64,000 nucleotides of DNA from Botryosphaeria dothidea (taxonomy: Eukaryota; Ascomycota; Dothideomycetes; Botryosphaeriales; Botryosphaeriaceae). Both the position numbers and the translations under genes were made by a program. Below the pieces are notes generated by a model that saw only the letters and a program-made list of their open reading frames with translations, did no database searches and was not told the origin of the DNA. The DNA is taken from assembly GCA_011503125.2 (NCBI GenBank), contig WWBZ02000008.1:682001-746000 (forward strand), written 5' to 3'. Shown here in pieces: positions 22,178 through 31,545 of this stretch (within the stretch, counting starts at the first letter, position 1; each line of letters begins with the position of its first letter).

Positions 22178-24854
22178 GTCTGCTGGCGAGTTTTCTCACT
22201 GCTCTGGCGTTGCGAGTAGGTCGATGAAAGCAGCAGGTGCAACGTTTTTGTAGCAAGCGGGTGTCTATTTTTCGAATCGACGAGAACACGGGTCTTCCAC
22301 ACCAGCTTTATCATTGATAATCTCCAGGATTCAGGATTGACATTGGGCGTAAGTCCCTGGCTTAAGTCCGTTTGTGGCGCAATCCACGGAATTAACTAGT
22401 GGAGGATGCGAGGGCTGCACTTGAGATGTCCGGTCTTAACTCCGTCCTCCGCTTACACCCACCCACCCGACGAATCAGAGGACTCGGGCGGCAAGGCAAC
22501 ACAAAACACACTTTCGGACCCCTCCTGATGAAATAGAATCAGCTAATGCTAGATTAAGACTTGGTCGTGGCGAGACACGCCAATCACACCGCAGCACCGG
22601 TGATGGATCTGGCACTCCCCACTCGGCTCATAAATTTCCCGCTAAGCTACAGATCTAGTATATCGCACGCCAGACTTGCGCGTTCCACATGCACTGCTCG
22701 ATCTCGTGGATGAGTCGGATCCGCGAAGGAGGCGGAGTCTTGCTCATGCATCATGGCTTTGATTGCGATAAGGACCTGTATCCATCCGCGGTGCTCAAAG
22801 AAGTGCGTGCGTTTTGTTTGTCTGATGATCAAGAAGTGGAATGAGGGTTATCCGTGCTCGTCTGCCTGCTGCGTGGTTGTGATGCCGACCGCATCAACCC
22901 AGATTCCCGTATATATTTCTCATCCAGTGCAGCTGCTAACCAGACCATCAGCATTCCCTGCTGGCCGCACCGACCCCCGAGCATCGAACATAGAGGTGCA
23001 CCCTGACGGCGTCCGCGCTCGCCCGCGGCAGTGGTGGCACAGGAAGCAAACAAGGCTTGGCGCGGCGGAGTGGGAGCGGGGGATGAAGGTGAGTACGGTG
23101 GGCGTAGCGGCACACGTGCGCTGAACCTCCGAGCGTAACTCGCATCCCAAAAAAGGTTGTGCGGCTTTGCGATATGATGGGATGGAGCTCGGAGACGGGA
23201 GACGCTGCCTCTTTCTCCCCGCCAGCACTAACACGTTGTATTTAATGTGGCGAGGCCGCCGTTGTGTGATTCGGATTTTCAGACGCCTGCAACTGAGAAG
23301 GCAGGGCTGCTGTAGGCACTGAATAGTTGAAAAATGAAGAACAAAAGACGCGCGGACAGGTCGCATCCCCGGCGGCGAGGAGACCCAAGCTTAGGCGGCT
23401 TTAACGATATGGCAGGCAATGTTGTCTTGTGCTCAGAAGGTTCAAGGGCCATCAAAGTGGTGACTGGAACTGTCTGGCTGACAACGTGCCCTGTTTCGTG
23501 CGATGAAAAAAACAGGGTACTTGGTCTCTCGGTTCTGCACGCACATGCCTGCCTCTCCAGGCTTTGTTGTGGGCTTGCGCCGATGATAAGTCCTTGCTTC
23601 TCCCCTTCGCTCGTTCACGCCCGCGCTCGGATGGATGCAATACTACCGCAACACAAGAGGTTCCCAGGGCCGCTCGAGGTCCTCCGCTCAGCTGTCGGAC
23701 AAAACAGGGCAGATCGGGGGCAAGATCGATGCTTCCAAGACCATGCTCACCGGCCATAGTCGTCTCATCGTTCGCAAGCGGCCGTGGGATTTCAACGAGT
23801 CCAAGGATCGTGCGGAGGTTGAGAACATAGGTTCTTCGGCCAAATGCGAGGCGAGACGATTGGGAAGTGGAGCGCGCATGCGCAGGGCTGGATTGCGTTT
23901 GCGGCAAGTTCTTAGCAGAGGGCGGGAAGAGCGTGCGGTGATGCTGGCTTCGCGCACCAGAAAGCTACAGGATATGCCAGTGTAGTGGAATACAAAAATC
24001 CGATGCTTCTCGTTGTGCATTGTCTCGTTTAACTTGTCCGGGTCGAGGTTTCAGCGGATTGAGAGACTGTTTCAAGGTCTCACAACAATTCGTGAGGTCG
24101 AGCAACCGTACAAGGCCTCCGTCCGTAAACACAACACGACTTAGCAGTACCAAACCTGAACCTTACGACTGTATCGAGCGTGTTGGGATTAGTGCTCCCA
24201 AGACAAACGAGTAAGCAATCTGGATTACTGCGCTGTCTCTGGTCGCTCCGACAACACTATCAACACGCACGCTGTCCCATCTCGCTTCCATCGCCGTACC
24301 ATCTGTCCCCGCTACTGCATCTTTCACGTGAATCTGTCTCTCCACAACAGCGTCCATTATACCTCGTGCAGAAGAAAAGGCCTGGGTGGGTGGGTGTAGC
24401 TGCTTTCCCCTCTCCATTTGTGTTGAGTAATCTTTAATCTGCAGGTTTATTAGGTTCAACATCATTTTTGCTTCCCTCGGTGAGTAACCCTTTTTTATGT
24501 CGAATGTGACGCTTCCGGTGATGCCGGACGGCTGGGGATCTGGCCTTGGGCTGCGGTTCGGGCGAATGCGCGTGCAACGGGACACACGGCTTGATCAGAC
24601 TCCGTGTCTCATCGATAGATCGAGAAGCCCAAGTTAAGAGTTCCACTGCCTCCCCCACCCCCACAAAAAAAATGGAATCCGAAGGCAATCTTAAGGATTT
24701 GCATACCAGATGCAAGTAGACGGCGTCGTCCAAGTGGAGGAGACTTCCAACTGGCATGGCATTTTAGCTGGCTTCCGGAACACCCCTTTCATGTCATGGG
24801 AAGGAGCAAACGCCCCTTTCGCCGCTTACCCTGATTGCGCAATGTCCCGGATAG
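22178..24854. other. Intergenic, no gene supported
   Basis: Several medium-length frames overlap on opposite strands (for example 22829-23366, 23334-24020, 24163-24585) without domains, signal peptides or compatible introns. One minus-strand frame at 24585..24163 has moderately protein-like composition but no recognisable motif. Confidence 0.4.
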
Positions 24855-25115
24855 CACCCTGTCAGACTATTTTGCCCTACTATATCAGGCATCACATTCT
24901 TTCGGGCATCAAGATCAGTAGCTACTCTTTGCCACCTCCTCACTACTCCTCATATTCACAAGCTTCGGATATCAACATCGGCTTCTGTTCTCCTCGGTTA
25001 TTCAAACACTCTTTTATGTATATAAGTAAGTCTAACGACCTCCCTCTCAGGAGATAGGCAGAATCTACTCTCTTTTCTGACCTCACAACTCTTCATTCTC
25101 AAATCCAACACACCC
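24855..25115 (+). mobile_element. Solo LTR, copy 2, upstream of the expansin-like gene
   Basis: A 251-bp LTR at 24860..25110 begins TGTCAGACT and ends AATCCAACA, flanked by a perfect 5-bp duplication CACCC (24855-24859 and 25111-25115). It is homologous end to end with the LTR at 5533..5772. TATATAAG at 25019-25026 gives plus orientation. Its 3' end is 218 bp before the ATG of the expansin-like gene, so the LTR promoter points at that gene. Confidence 0.9.
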
Positions 25116-25256
25116 ATAAACGCTTTTTACTCTGTTCGCAGTACTGGCTCGTCTGAGACGAGGGCACTTGGATTTGCAAAGTTCGTCGGAGAAGCGATTA
25201 CTTATTATTTAGAATTATTTCAATAAAGTTAGCCCAAGATTGATGGCATGTAGGCT

Positions 25257-25265
25257 TATAAATAA
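25257..25265 (+). promoter_or_regulatory. TATA box of the expansin-like gene
   Basis: TATAAATAA lies 71 bp upstream of the ATG at 25328, a usual distance for a fungal core promoter, and is separate from the TATA of the solo LTR. Confidence 0.5.
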
Positions 25266-25327
25266 ATATTCCCTTCTAGTAACATTGCCATCGGACGTCG
25301 GACTTTGTTTCTTTCATTTTCACCATC

Positions 25328-25976
25328 ATGATGTTAAGAAAGTCTCTTCTTCAAGCCATTCCCGCTCTATGTGTTACTGATGCCTATGTATATAAGGCGA
25401 CCATGACGGCGTACGGCTCAAAGGACATCAAGAATTCAGGCAACTGCAAGGAGAAAAAGGCTTGTGGTTTCTACTTTGACGTAAGCCGCCACTGGATGTT
25501 AACGGGACATCTAATCACTAATAAGAGCCATAGCCCGGCTACGCTACTGCCATCTCCGAGAACTTCTATGGCGTGGGTCCTGGCAAGGGAGCTGGACCAG
25601 CGTGCGGCCGGTGCTACCAGCTAATAGCAAGATGGGACAGCTCTGGCAATAAACTCTATAACACCAAGCCGATCGTCGTGCGCGCCAACGATCTATGTCC
25701 TGGTGAGTCACTTTGTAGCTTGGGGATTTCAACATCACGGCATTCTTTCTAAACAGACTCTCCCATCCAATAGCCACCCCCGGCGGCCACGACGTTTGCT
25801 CGATTTGGGACGGCGGCACAAACACTTTCGGGGCCGTGGTCAATTTTGACCTCTGCATGGACACAGGGGCTAACTGGGCCGTATACGCCCCTTGCAACAT
25901 CGGAATGGCCGTAGGCTGGGCTATAGATATTTCCTGTTCGAAGTGGTGGGGCACGCAGATTGGCACGGGTTGGTAA
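25328..25976 (+). CDS. Secreted expansin/barwin-like (double-psi beta-barrel) protein
   Basis: Three exons, 25328..25480, 25534..25702 and 25774..25976, with introns of 53 nt (GTAAGC.. ATAG) and 71 nt (GTGAGT..ATAG); phases agree and give 174 residues. The N-terminus is a signal peptide (about 1-18). The mature part shows the family pattern: TMTAYGSKD, ACGFYF, a GPACGRCYQL block, VVRANDLCP, FDLCMDTGANW, and a C-terminal ISCSKWW, with nine cysteines. This is the single-domain DPBB fold found in fungal expansin-like/EG45-like proteins, thought to loosen or bind cell-wall polysaccharides; the HFD-type catalytic Asp set of GH45 is not evident. An alternative acceptor in intron 2 (after AAACAG) leads at once to a stop, so TAG at 25773 was chosen. 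A solo LTR lies 218 bp upstream. Confidence 0.88.
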
Positions 25977-27358
25977 GAACGAGAGTATGGAACTGCATAA
26001 AATACACGTCCAATGAGTCCGCATGAAACCCGTGTCAAGGACCACAACTTTGATAAAAGTGTTTATGTTGGCTATTCAAGGCGGAGAAGCCGCAGTTGGA
26101 CCTTGATTCCTCCTGGCCGATCGCGAATGTAATATTTTCAACAAGGCCGTGTAACCGTATTTCCCCGGGGCAACGCAAGCAGTACAGACTCCTCACCGCA
26201 GTGCAGTCTGTTTCTACATGTAACAAGCAGGATTATCTGCCGCGCGGCTAGTCCATGAGACGACAAATACGCTCGTGCCGGTGCCGTGTTCTGAGAGGGT
26301 TGTAGACAAGGCTACATCCATGCGGGCCAGATGGAGTGGAGATGGGGCTGGGACCAACAATGGTCGCAGTCTCAAAAGCGCTGGCAACGAATGGGGCGGG
26401 ACAGAGAAATCCGGCATGCATGGTGAGTGGCATGGAGCTCAGAGGCGCTGTAACCTCCGTCACCTGAGCCTGGCAGGCCAGTCCACCCCATGCCGAAAAT
26501 AGTGACGCTCGTCACGCACTACCATCCGCATGTGGAACCCTCAGAGCTCGTAATGGGACATTATGTGGCTGGAAACCACCACTGGTCGCGTTAAGCTGCA
26601 GGCGGGGGGTGCGAGGTGCCGACACGCGTCGCGAAGACCTGCGAGGCACACCAGCAAACAGATCAACACCAGATTACTCTCCGTGATCTGTGTCTGAGGA
26701 ATTCAGATGAAAGATAGCAATAGTAGACTGTAAAACTTTGCGGAATGTATATAGATCACGTTCATTAGCTAGCATCTTAGCCTTCATGGCCAATTTAGAG
26801 TAGCAAACTCGCATATTGCAGGTAGCACGGCTTTCCACACGCAGTGCTCAGCCACGTTCTCGCCCTCTTCTTGTCCCCACTTTCAGGAAAACTCACGGCT
26901 TTCCGCCCTCTCTGGTGTTTGGTTCTGAGAGGTATCGTCCCGCTTTTACACTTAGCGCTATCCTAATAAAGATCTCCGAGTACGAGTGCGATTGCGACGT
27001 CTGATTAGTCCAGTAATAGGTAGCTAGACCCGGGACACGAGCTACGCATCACCACGGCGGCGTGGCTCGTTTTTCGATGTATATCTGCCCGGTTACGGCG
27101 ACTGTGGCATCGGTCTCCACTAGTTGGATAGCACATTCTATTATTACGCGCAGATGAGAAGAATTGCGCTAGTCGTATTCGCATAGCTGATTGGACTTCC
27201 CAAGGCAGTGTGGCAGTGTAATGGGTCGACCAAAAGGACCAGTATAAAGCCCTCCATCGTGGCCATCCGTCAACCTTCCAGTCCACAAAAAGCCTCAATC
27301 GCCACTCGCCCCACTCTAGCAAAGGCCATCGACCTTTCCCCAGACCACGAACAGAATC
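25977..27358. other. Intergenic, no gene supported
   Basis: Only short frames without motifs. The last 120 bp hold the promoter of the RTA1-like gene. Confidence 0.45.
27243..27249 (+). promoter_or_regulatory. Candidate TATA box of the RTA1-like gene
   Basis: TATAAAG at 27243, 116 bp before the ATG at 27359. Confidence 0.4.
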
Positions 27359-28346
27359 ATGTCTTACAACATGGCATTGTCTTCGCGCTCCTCCGATACC
27401 AGTGGCTATCAATTATACCACTATGATCCATCTATCGCCGCTGCAGTCATTTTCATTATCCTCTTTATCGGCACAACGGTCCTTCACCTATACCAAATGT
27501 TCCGGACACGAACTTGGTTTTTCATCCCCTTTTGCGTTGGCGGCGCGAGTAAGTGAACCCCTTCACGCATCAACACATGTCCTGACGCCCCTTGTAGTGG
27601 AAGTTGTGGGTTATGCGGGGCGAGCGGTGTCCGCGTCGCAAGACCATGGCGAGTGGACGACCGGCCCTTACGCCCTCCAAAGTCTCTTCCTCCTCATCGC
27701 GCCGTCCCTGCTCTCGGCGTCCGTCTACATGGAGCTCAACCGTATTGTGCAGCTCGTCGAAGGCGACAAATACCTGATGATCCGGCGCGGGTGGATGACG
27801 AAGATTTTCGTTTGCGGCGACGCCGTGTCGTTCATCATGCAAGGAGCGGGTAAGCACAGTCAACAGGCTTCCGTGGGCGGTAGCAGCGGTGTGTTAACGC
27901 TCGTTTGACTAGGTGGCGGCATCATGGCTGGCGCCAAGAGTGCGGATAATGTCACCCTGGGCCAGGACATCATCCTCGCCGGCCTGTGCGTCCAGGTCGT
28001 CTTCTTCGCCTTCCTCCTCCTCACCTCTGTCCTCTTCCACAGCCGCTTGGCCGCCCGGCCCACGCCGCTCTCGGCCGCCACGCTGTCGAAGAAGCATCTG
28101 GCTGCGCTGTATGTCTTCAGTGTTCTGACCTTCGTTCGATCGGCCTTCCGTGGGGTGGAATACGCGCAGGGGAATGATGGTTACTTGCTGAAGCATGAAG
28201 CGTACATCTACGTGTTCGACGCCACGCTTATGTTTCTTGCCATAGTCATTACCAACTGGGTTCATCCGAGCGAGATTGCATGTCTGGTCAGAGAAAGGGA
28301 ATTAGGGACAAGCCTGGAGCTGGCTAAGATTAGCTCTAGGGGCTAG
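27359..28346 (+). CDS. RTA1-like seven-transmembrane protein
   Basis: Three exons, 27359..27548, 27598..27849 and 27913..28346, with introns of 49 nt (GTAAGT..GTAG) and 63 nt (GTAAGC..CTAG); phases agree and give 291 residues. Seven hydrophobic segments are visible. The family signature falls across the second splice: DAVSFIMQGAGGG, followed by an IILAGLCVQVVFF segment, and later FRGVEYAQGNDGYL and YVFDATLMF. These match the RTA1/RTM1/RSB1 family of fungal membrane proteins associated with lipid (sphingoid base) export and drug tolerance. Plasma-membrane location is expected. Substrate and regulation cannot be read from sequence. Confidence 0.92.
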
Positions 28347-28559
28347 ATAAAAGATACAAGGAATCGCCTAGTGCTGTGGCGCAGCGTTCAAAGGATAAGA
28401 ATATAGCTGTCACTGAGCAGTTCAAGTGTCGAGCGAGAATAGGTAGCAGCGAGACGGACGGCATGAGCTGAGTCAGCACGCAGCACGTGCACACGCGTTG
28501 TGCATTACTCCCCGTGACAGAATTCGCTCCCTTCAAACAAACAATCAACAACGACAAAA
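28347..28559. other. Short intergenic region
   Basis: Contains the promoter of the second HNH gene; no clear motif. Confidence 0.3.
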
Positions 28560-29716
28560 ATGAGTCCACTTCTTCACACGCGCGCCCCCTATCTGCCGCC
28601 CTCCCACCCCGACGGCGGCGGCATCTACCATGGCAAAAAAATCTTCTCCCGGCATCCTGCCTACGATGATAACAGCAACATCATCATGATACTGCCCACC
28701 CTAGACCACCCCGATGGCGGCATTCATCCCGAGACGGCCCGTATTGCCTGCGCCATTGTAGCCAACAGTCAATGGATCCACGGCTTCTTCACCGAGACCA
28801 GGATGGGTCCGCGTATCGCTGCTGGCCCTAACGACGTCCTGCGCGCCAACGAGTACTACTTTCGCGTATCGGACAATCCCGACGGTCAGATCCCACTCCA
28901 GTGCCTGCATCCTCGCCGCTCACTTCTCCAGACAAGTAACCTCTCGTGCCGTCCTTTGCCCACTGGCGCTTTCCGTACTGTAATCTCCCGCCCTCGTGGC
29001 ACAGCGCAACCACCGCCATTACACCGACGCCGGCCCACCGCAGGGCGCGACCGAACGATCCGACGCCGGTGCTCTCCGTGCGCGACAGGTCCTGCCGCGT
29101 CACAGCCCACGTCGAAGGCACCGAAGACGCACATTTGATTCCGAAGACGGAAAGCGCTTGGTTCGACGAGAACCGCATGTCCAGATACGCCAAAGCTGCT
29201 CGTCCTGACATGCACATGATCGAGTCTCCGCGCAATGCCATCGTCCTCCGCTCCGACATCCACGGAATATTCGACCAGAAGCGCTTTGTCCTGCTCCCCA
29301 AGCGCTCCGAGCCCCCGGTCTTCGTCATCCACGTTCTCGTCAATAACTCGCCAGACCTGGTGGATTTATATCACAATGTGTCGCTTCAGCCGCTGTATGA
29401 TGTCTCCATCGAATGCCTCTTCGCGCGTTTTGCATGGTCCATCTTCTCCTACACAGCACCCTTTTTTGCCCAAGGCGTAGACCGCGTTCTCTCTCTGGTG
29501 ACTGCCGGCGCCTCCAAGACGGTGGAGCTTGCTGGTAATCAGTGCAGGAAGATGGTGCTTTCGCCCCGGTCTGAGTCGAGAAGCACAAGCCCTGAGGAAG
29601 GGAAGCGAGACAGGTGGATCGCCGGCATCGACGACGACGACGACGACGACGGCGACGATGACGATCCGCCCCGCGGACGCAAGCGCAGACGCAGCTTCGA
29701 AGTATTCCGTGTCTGA
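28560..29716 (+). pseudogene. Second HNH_2 endonuclease gene, apparently frame-broken
   Basis: The 5' part (28560 to about 28890) reads HPAYDDNSNIIMILP and GGIHPETARIACAIVANSQW, as in fungal HNH_2 proteins. The main domain lies in another frame from about 28946: FAHWRFPYCNLPPSW, then RDRSCRVTAHVEGTEDAHLI, a SPRNAIVLRSDIHGIFDQ block and FVLLPK. Here the H-N-H residues (AH, RN, DIH) are all present, unlike the copy at 6529. Between 28890 and 28950 the frame moves 0 to 1 to 2, and no GT..AG intron of normal size restores it, because a TAA at 28937 blocks the second frame. The C-terminus has an Asp-rich repeat (coded by a GAC microsatellite at about 29632-29665) followed by basic RGRKRRR, a possible nuclear signal. 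It may be a pseudogene, or the assembly may have indels. Confidence 0.7.
29632..29665 (+). repeat. GAC/GAT trinucleotide tract
   Basis: A run of GAC with a few GGC/GAT units encoding a stretch of Asp (and Gly) in the C-terminus of the HNH protein. Likely variable in length. Confidence 0.7.
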
Positions 29717-29736
29717 CATCGTTCGAGCGCCTCGCG

Positions 29737-30285
29737 ATGCCCACGGCTACCAATACCACATTGCCCGGCGTACCCCACCACCACGACCCCGTGCCCGGCG
29801 AAAACGACCTCCCGAACAATTTCCTCGGCGCCAATCTCAACATTAGGCCTAGCCCCTACGGCTTCTACCGCGACCGGAACGACGAGGAGGAGGAGGACAT
29901 GACCAGCACCGGCAGTAGCAACCGCCTCCCCCCCCCCCCCCCCCCTCCTCTTCTTCTTCTTCCTCCCCCTCCCCCTCCACCGGCGCAAACACCGGCTTCT
30001 ACGTCCTCCGCGGCCCCTTCCCGCCGCACGCCTCCGACTATGCCCTCGTCTTCGTCGCCGCCGCCGCCGCCTACCTCGACCTCGACGAGCCCGAGCCCGT
30101 CCCGCTGTCGACGCGCAATTGCCGCGGCATCTACTGCGCCCACGGCGCCGGGATGCGCGCGCTAAGGGACTGGAAGGACGATTTCTCCACGCTGGCTCGA
30201 GCGGATGGAGGTCGTGGACCGGCTGGTCGAGTTGGTGCGGGCCGCGGCGGAGGCGGGGGTGGTGGGCTCGTGTGGAGAGGAGGGG
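29737..30285 (+). pseudogene. Unknown gene, frame broken at a poly-C tract
   Basis: Starts 20 bp after the HNH stop. Frame 1 codes DLPNNFLGANLNIRPSPYGF and an acidic run, then enters a poly-C tract (29928-29945). Protein-like sequence resumes in frame 0 (NTGFYVLRGPFPPHASDYAL and onward to RDWKDDFSTL), then in frame 1 again (MEVVDRLVELVRAAAEAG, stop near 30285). One extra base or two fewer in the C tract would join the first two parts. Family not recognised. It could be an active gene with a variable tract, a pseudogene, or a sequencing artefact. Confidence 0.4.
29928..29945 (+). repeat. Homopolymer of 18 C
   Basis: Eighteen consecutive C bases inside a proline-coding stretch, followed by a pyrimidine-rich CTT/CCT run to about 29980. 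Prone to slippage and sequencing error. Confidence 0.95.
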
Positions 30286-31545
30286 TGAAGGGGGTGGGAG
30301 AATCGGGTTGGAGAAAGGGGGTTATGCTTTTGTTGCGGTTGCGGGTAGGAGCGTTTGGGATGCTGCGGGCTTGGTTTACTTTTTGCTTGGTTAACCAGGA
30401 ATGATATCTTTAGTTCATGCTTTGGAATACAACGGGGGTCTATACTGAATGCAAAGTAGACTTTAAGTGAATACAGAGAACTCCTCCAGCGCCGACAATA
30501 GGTTTCCGTATATACCAGCTGCTAGCACCTTTGCTCTCACACTTATAACGTATCGGACAAGCGTCCTTGATAAGGAAAGGTAGCCAGCTTGTTGGCTACG
30601 AAACGTGTTAATTGTAAAACTCCCCTTACGGGATGGCAGGCTTGAAAAGCGGTGGAAAGCACTACTAGTCAAGTGAAGACCTACAGCAGTGGCTACTCGC
30701 CGTTTCTGCCACCGCGCAGCGAGTAACGGGGCACCCTCGCTTAAGCTGCCTTGCTGACCTCTGGGAAGAGATCATGGTGTAGGACCCTCTCCAATCACAA
30801 GGCACAAGAAGGTCGCGTTGGGCTAAGGGCTTACCAAGCGCCATGGGGCTATACATCGATCGGAGGGGTAATCGTAACTACAAAGGTGCGAACCCGAACC
30901 GTTTGATGGAATGGATTGTAAACCCCTCTAGCCATGGAAGTGACGACAGGATAGCCGGGTAAGCAGCAGGGATGAGGGAGTGGATAATGCAAGGTGGAGA
31001 AGACGGCACTGGTGAGCGGCGAGTGCAGCAAATTCGGGCGTCGACGCATGGCTGAGCAACTGGTTGAGGTGCGACGAAATGCCGCCACGTGTTCCGCCGC
31101 AATCAGCACCCCAGTTCGATTAGCAGGATCTGCAGTTCGTATGTGTGGCTGAATGAATCAGCAACGTGCTGTATCCCAGCTCCGGGAATACAGGAGGAAG
31201 CCGCCCTGGGCTTGCAGCAGCTACTGCATGAGCTGAGCTTTGTCATCCGCGTTACTAAGCGTCGCGCATCTTGGATTGGCGATATTTTCCTCGAAGCGGT
31301 GTTAGCACCTACCAGCTCCCAAATTTCCTAAAGCTAAATACCCCTCGACTTCATACCATGTCTACTTCTCTTTAGGTATAGAGATTGCCGCGGCTTGACA
31401 TTTTGTTCTTTACCCTCAAGAATCATCAGTACAAACTCTTCAGCTTGTAACTTCATACAAAGCTAGACCAAAAAAGTGCCGAAAACGTTACTCAAATCCT
31501 TCTCAAAGTTCCTTGAGGCGGTTGGATTGTCTTTTGCCAATCAGG
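30286..31545. other. Intergenic, no gene supported
   Basis: Short overlapping frames only. Contains the 5' flank of the HET gene. Confidence 0.45.

Noticed and set aside
22829..23366. Minus-strand frames with Pro/Arg/Ser-rich products
   Set aside because: Low-complexity composition and conflicting frames; no homology seen.
24163..24585. 140-codon minus-strand frame
   Set aside because: Mildly protein-like but no motif, signal peptide or partner exon; not enough to call a gene.
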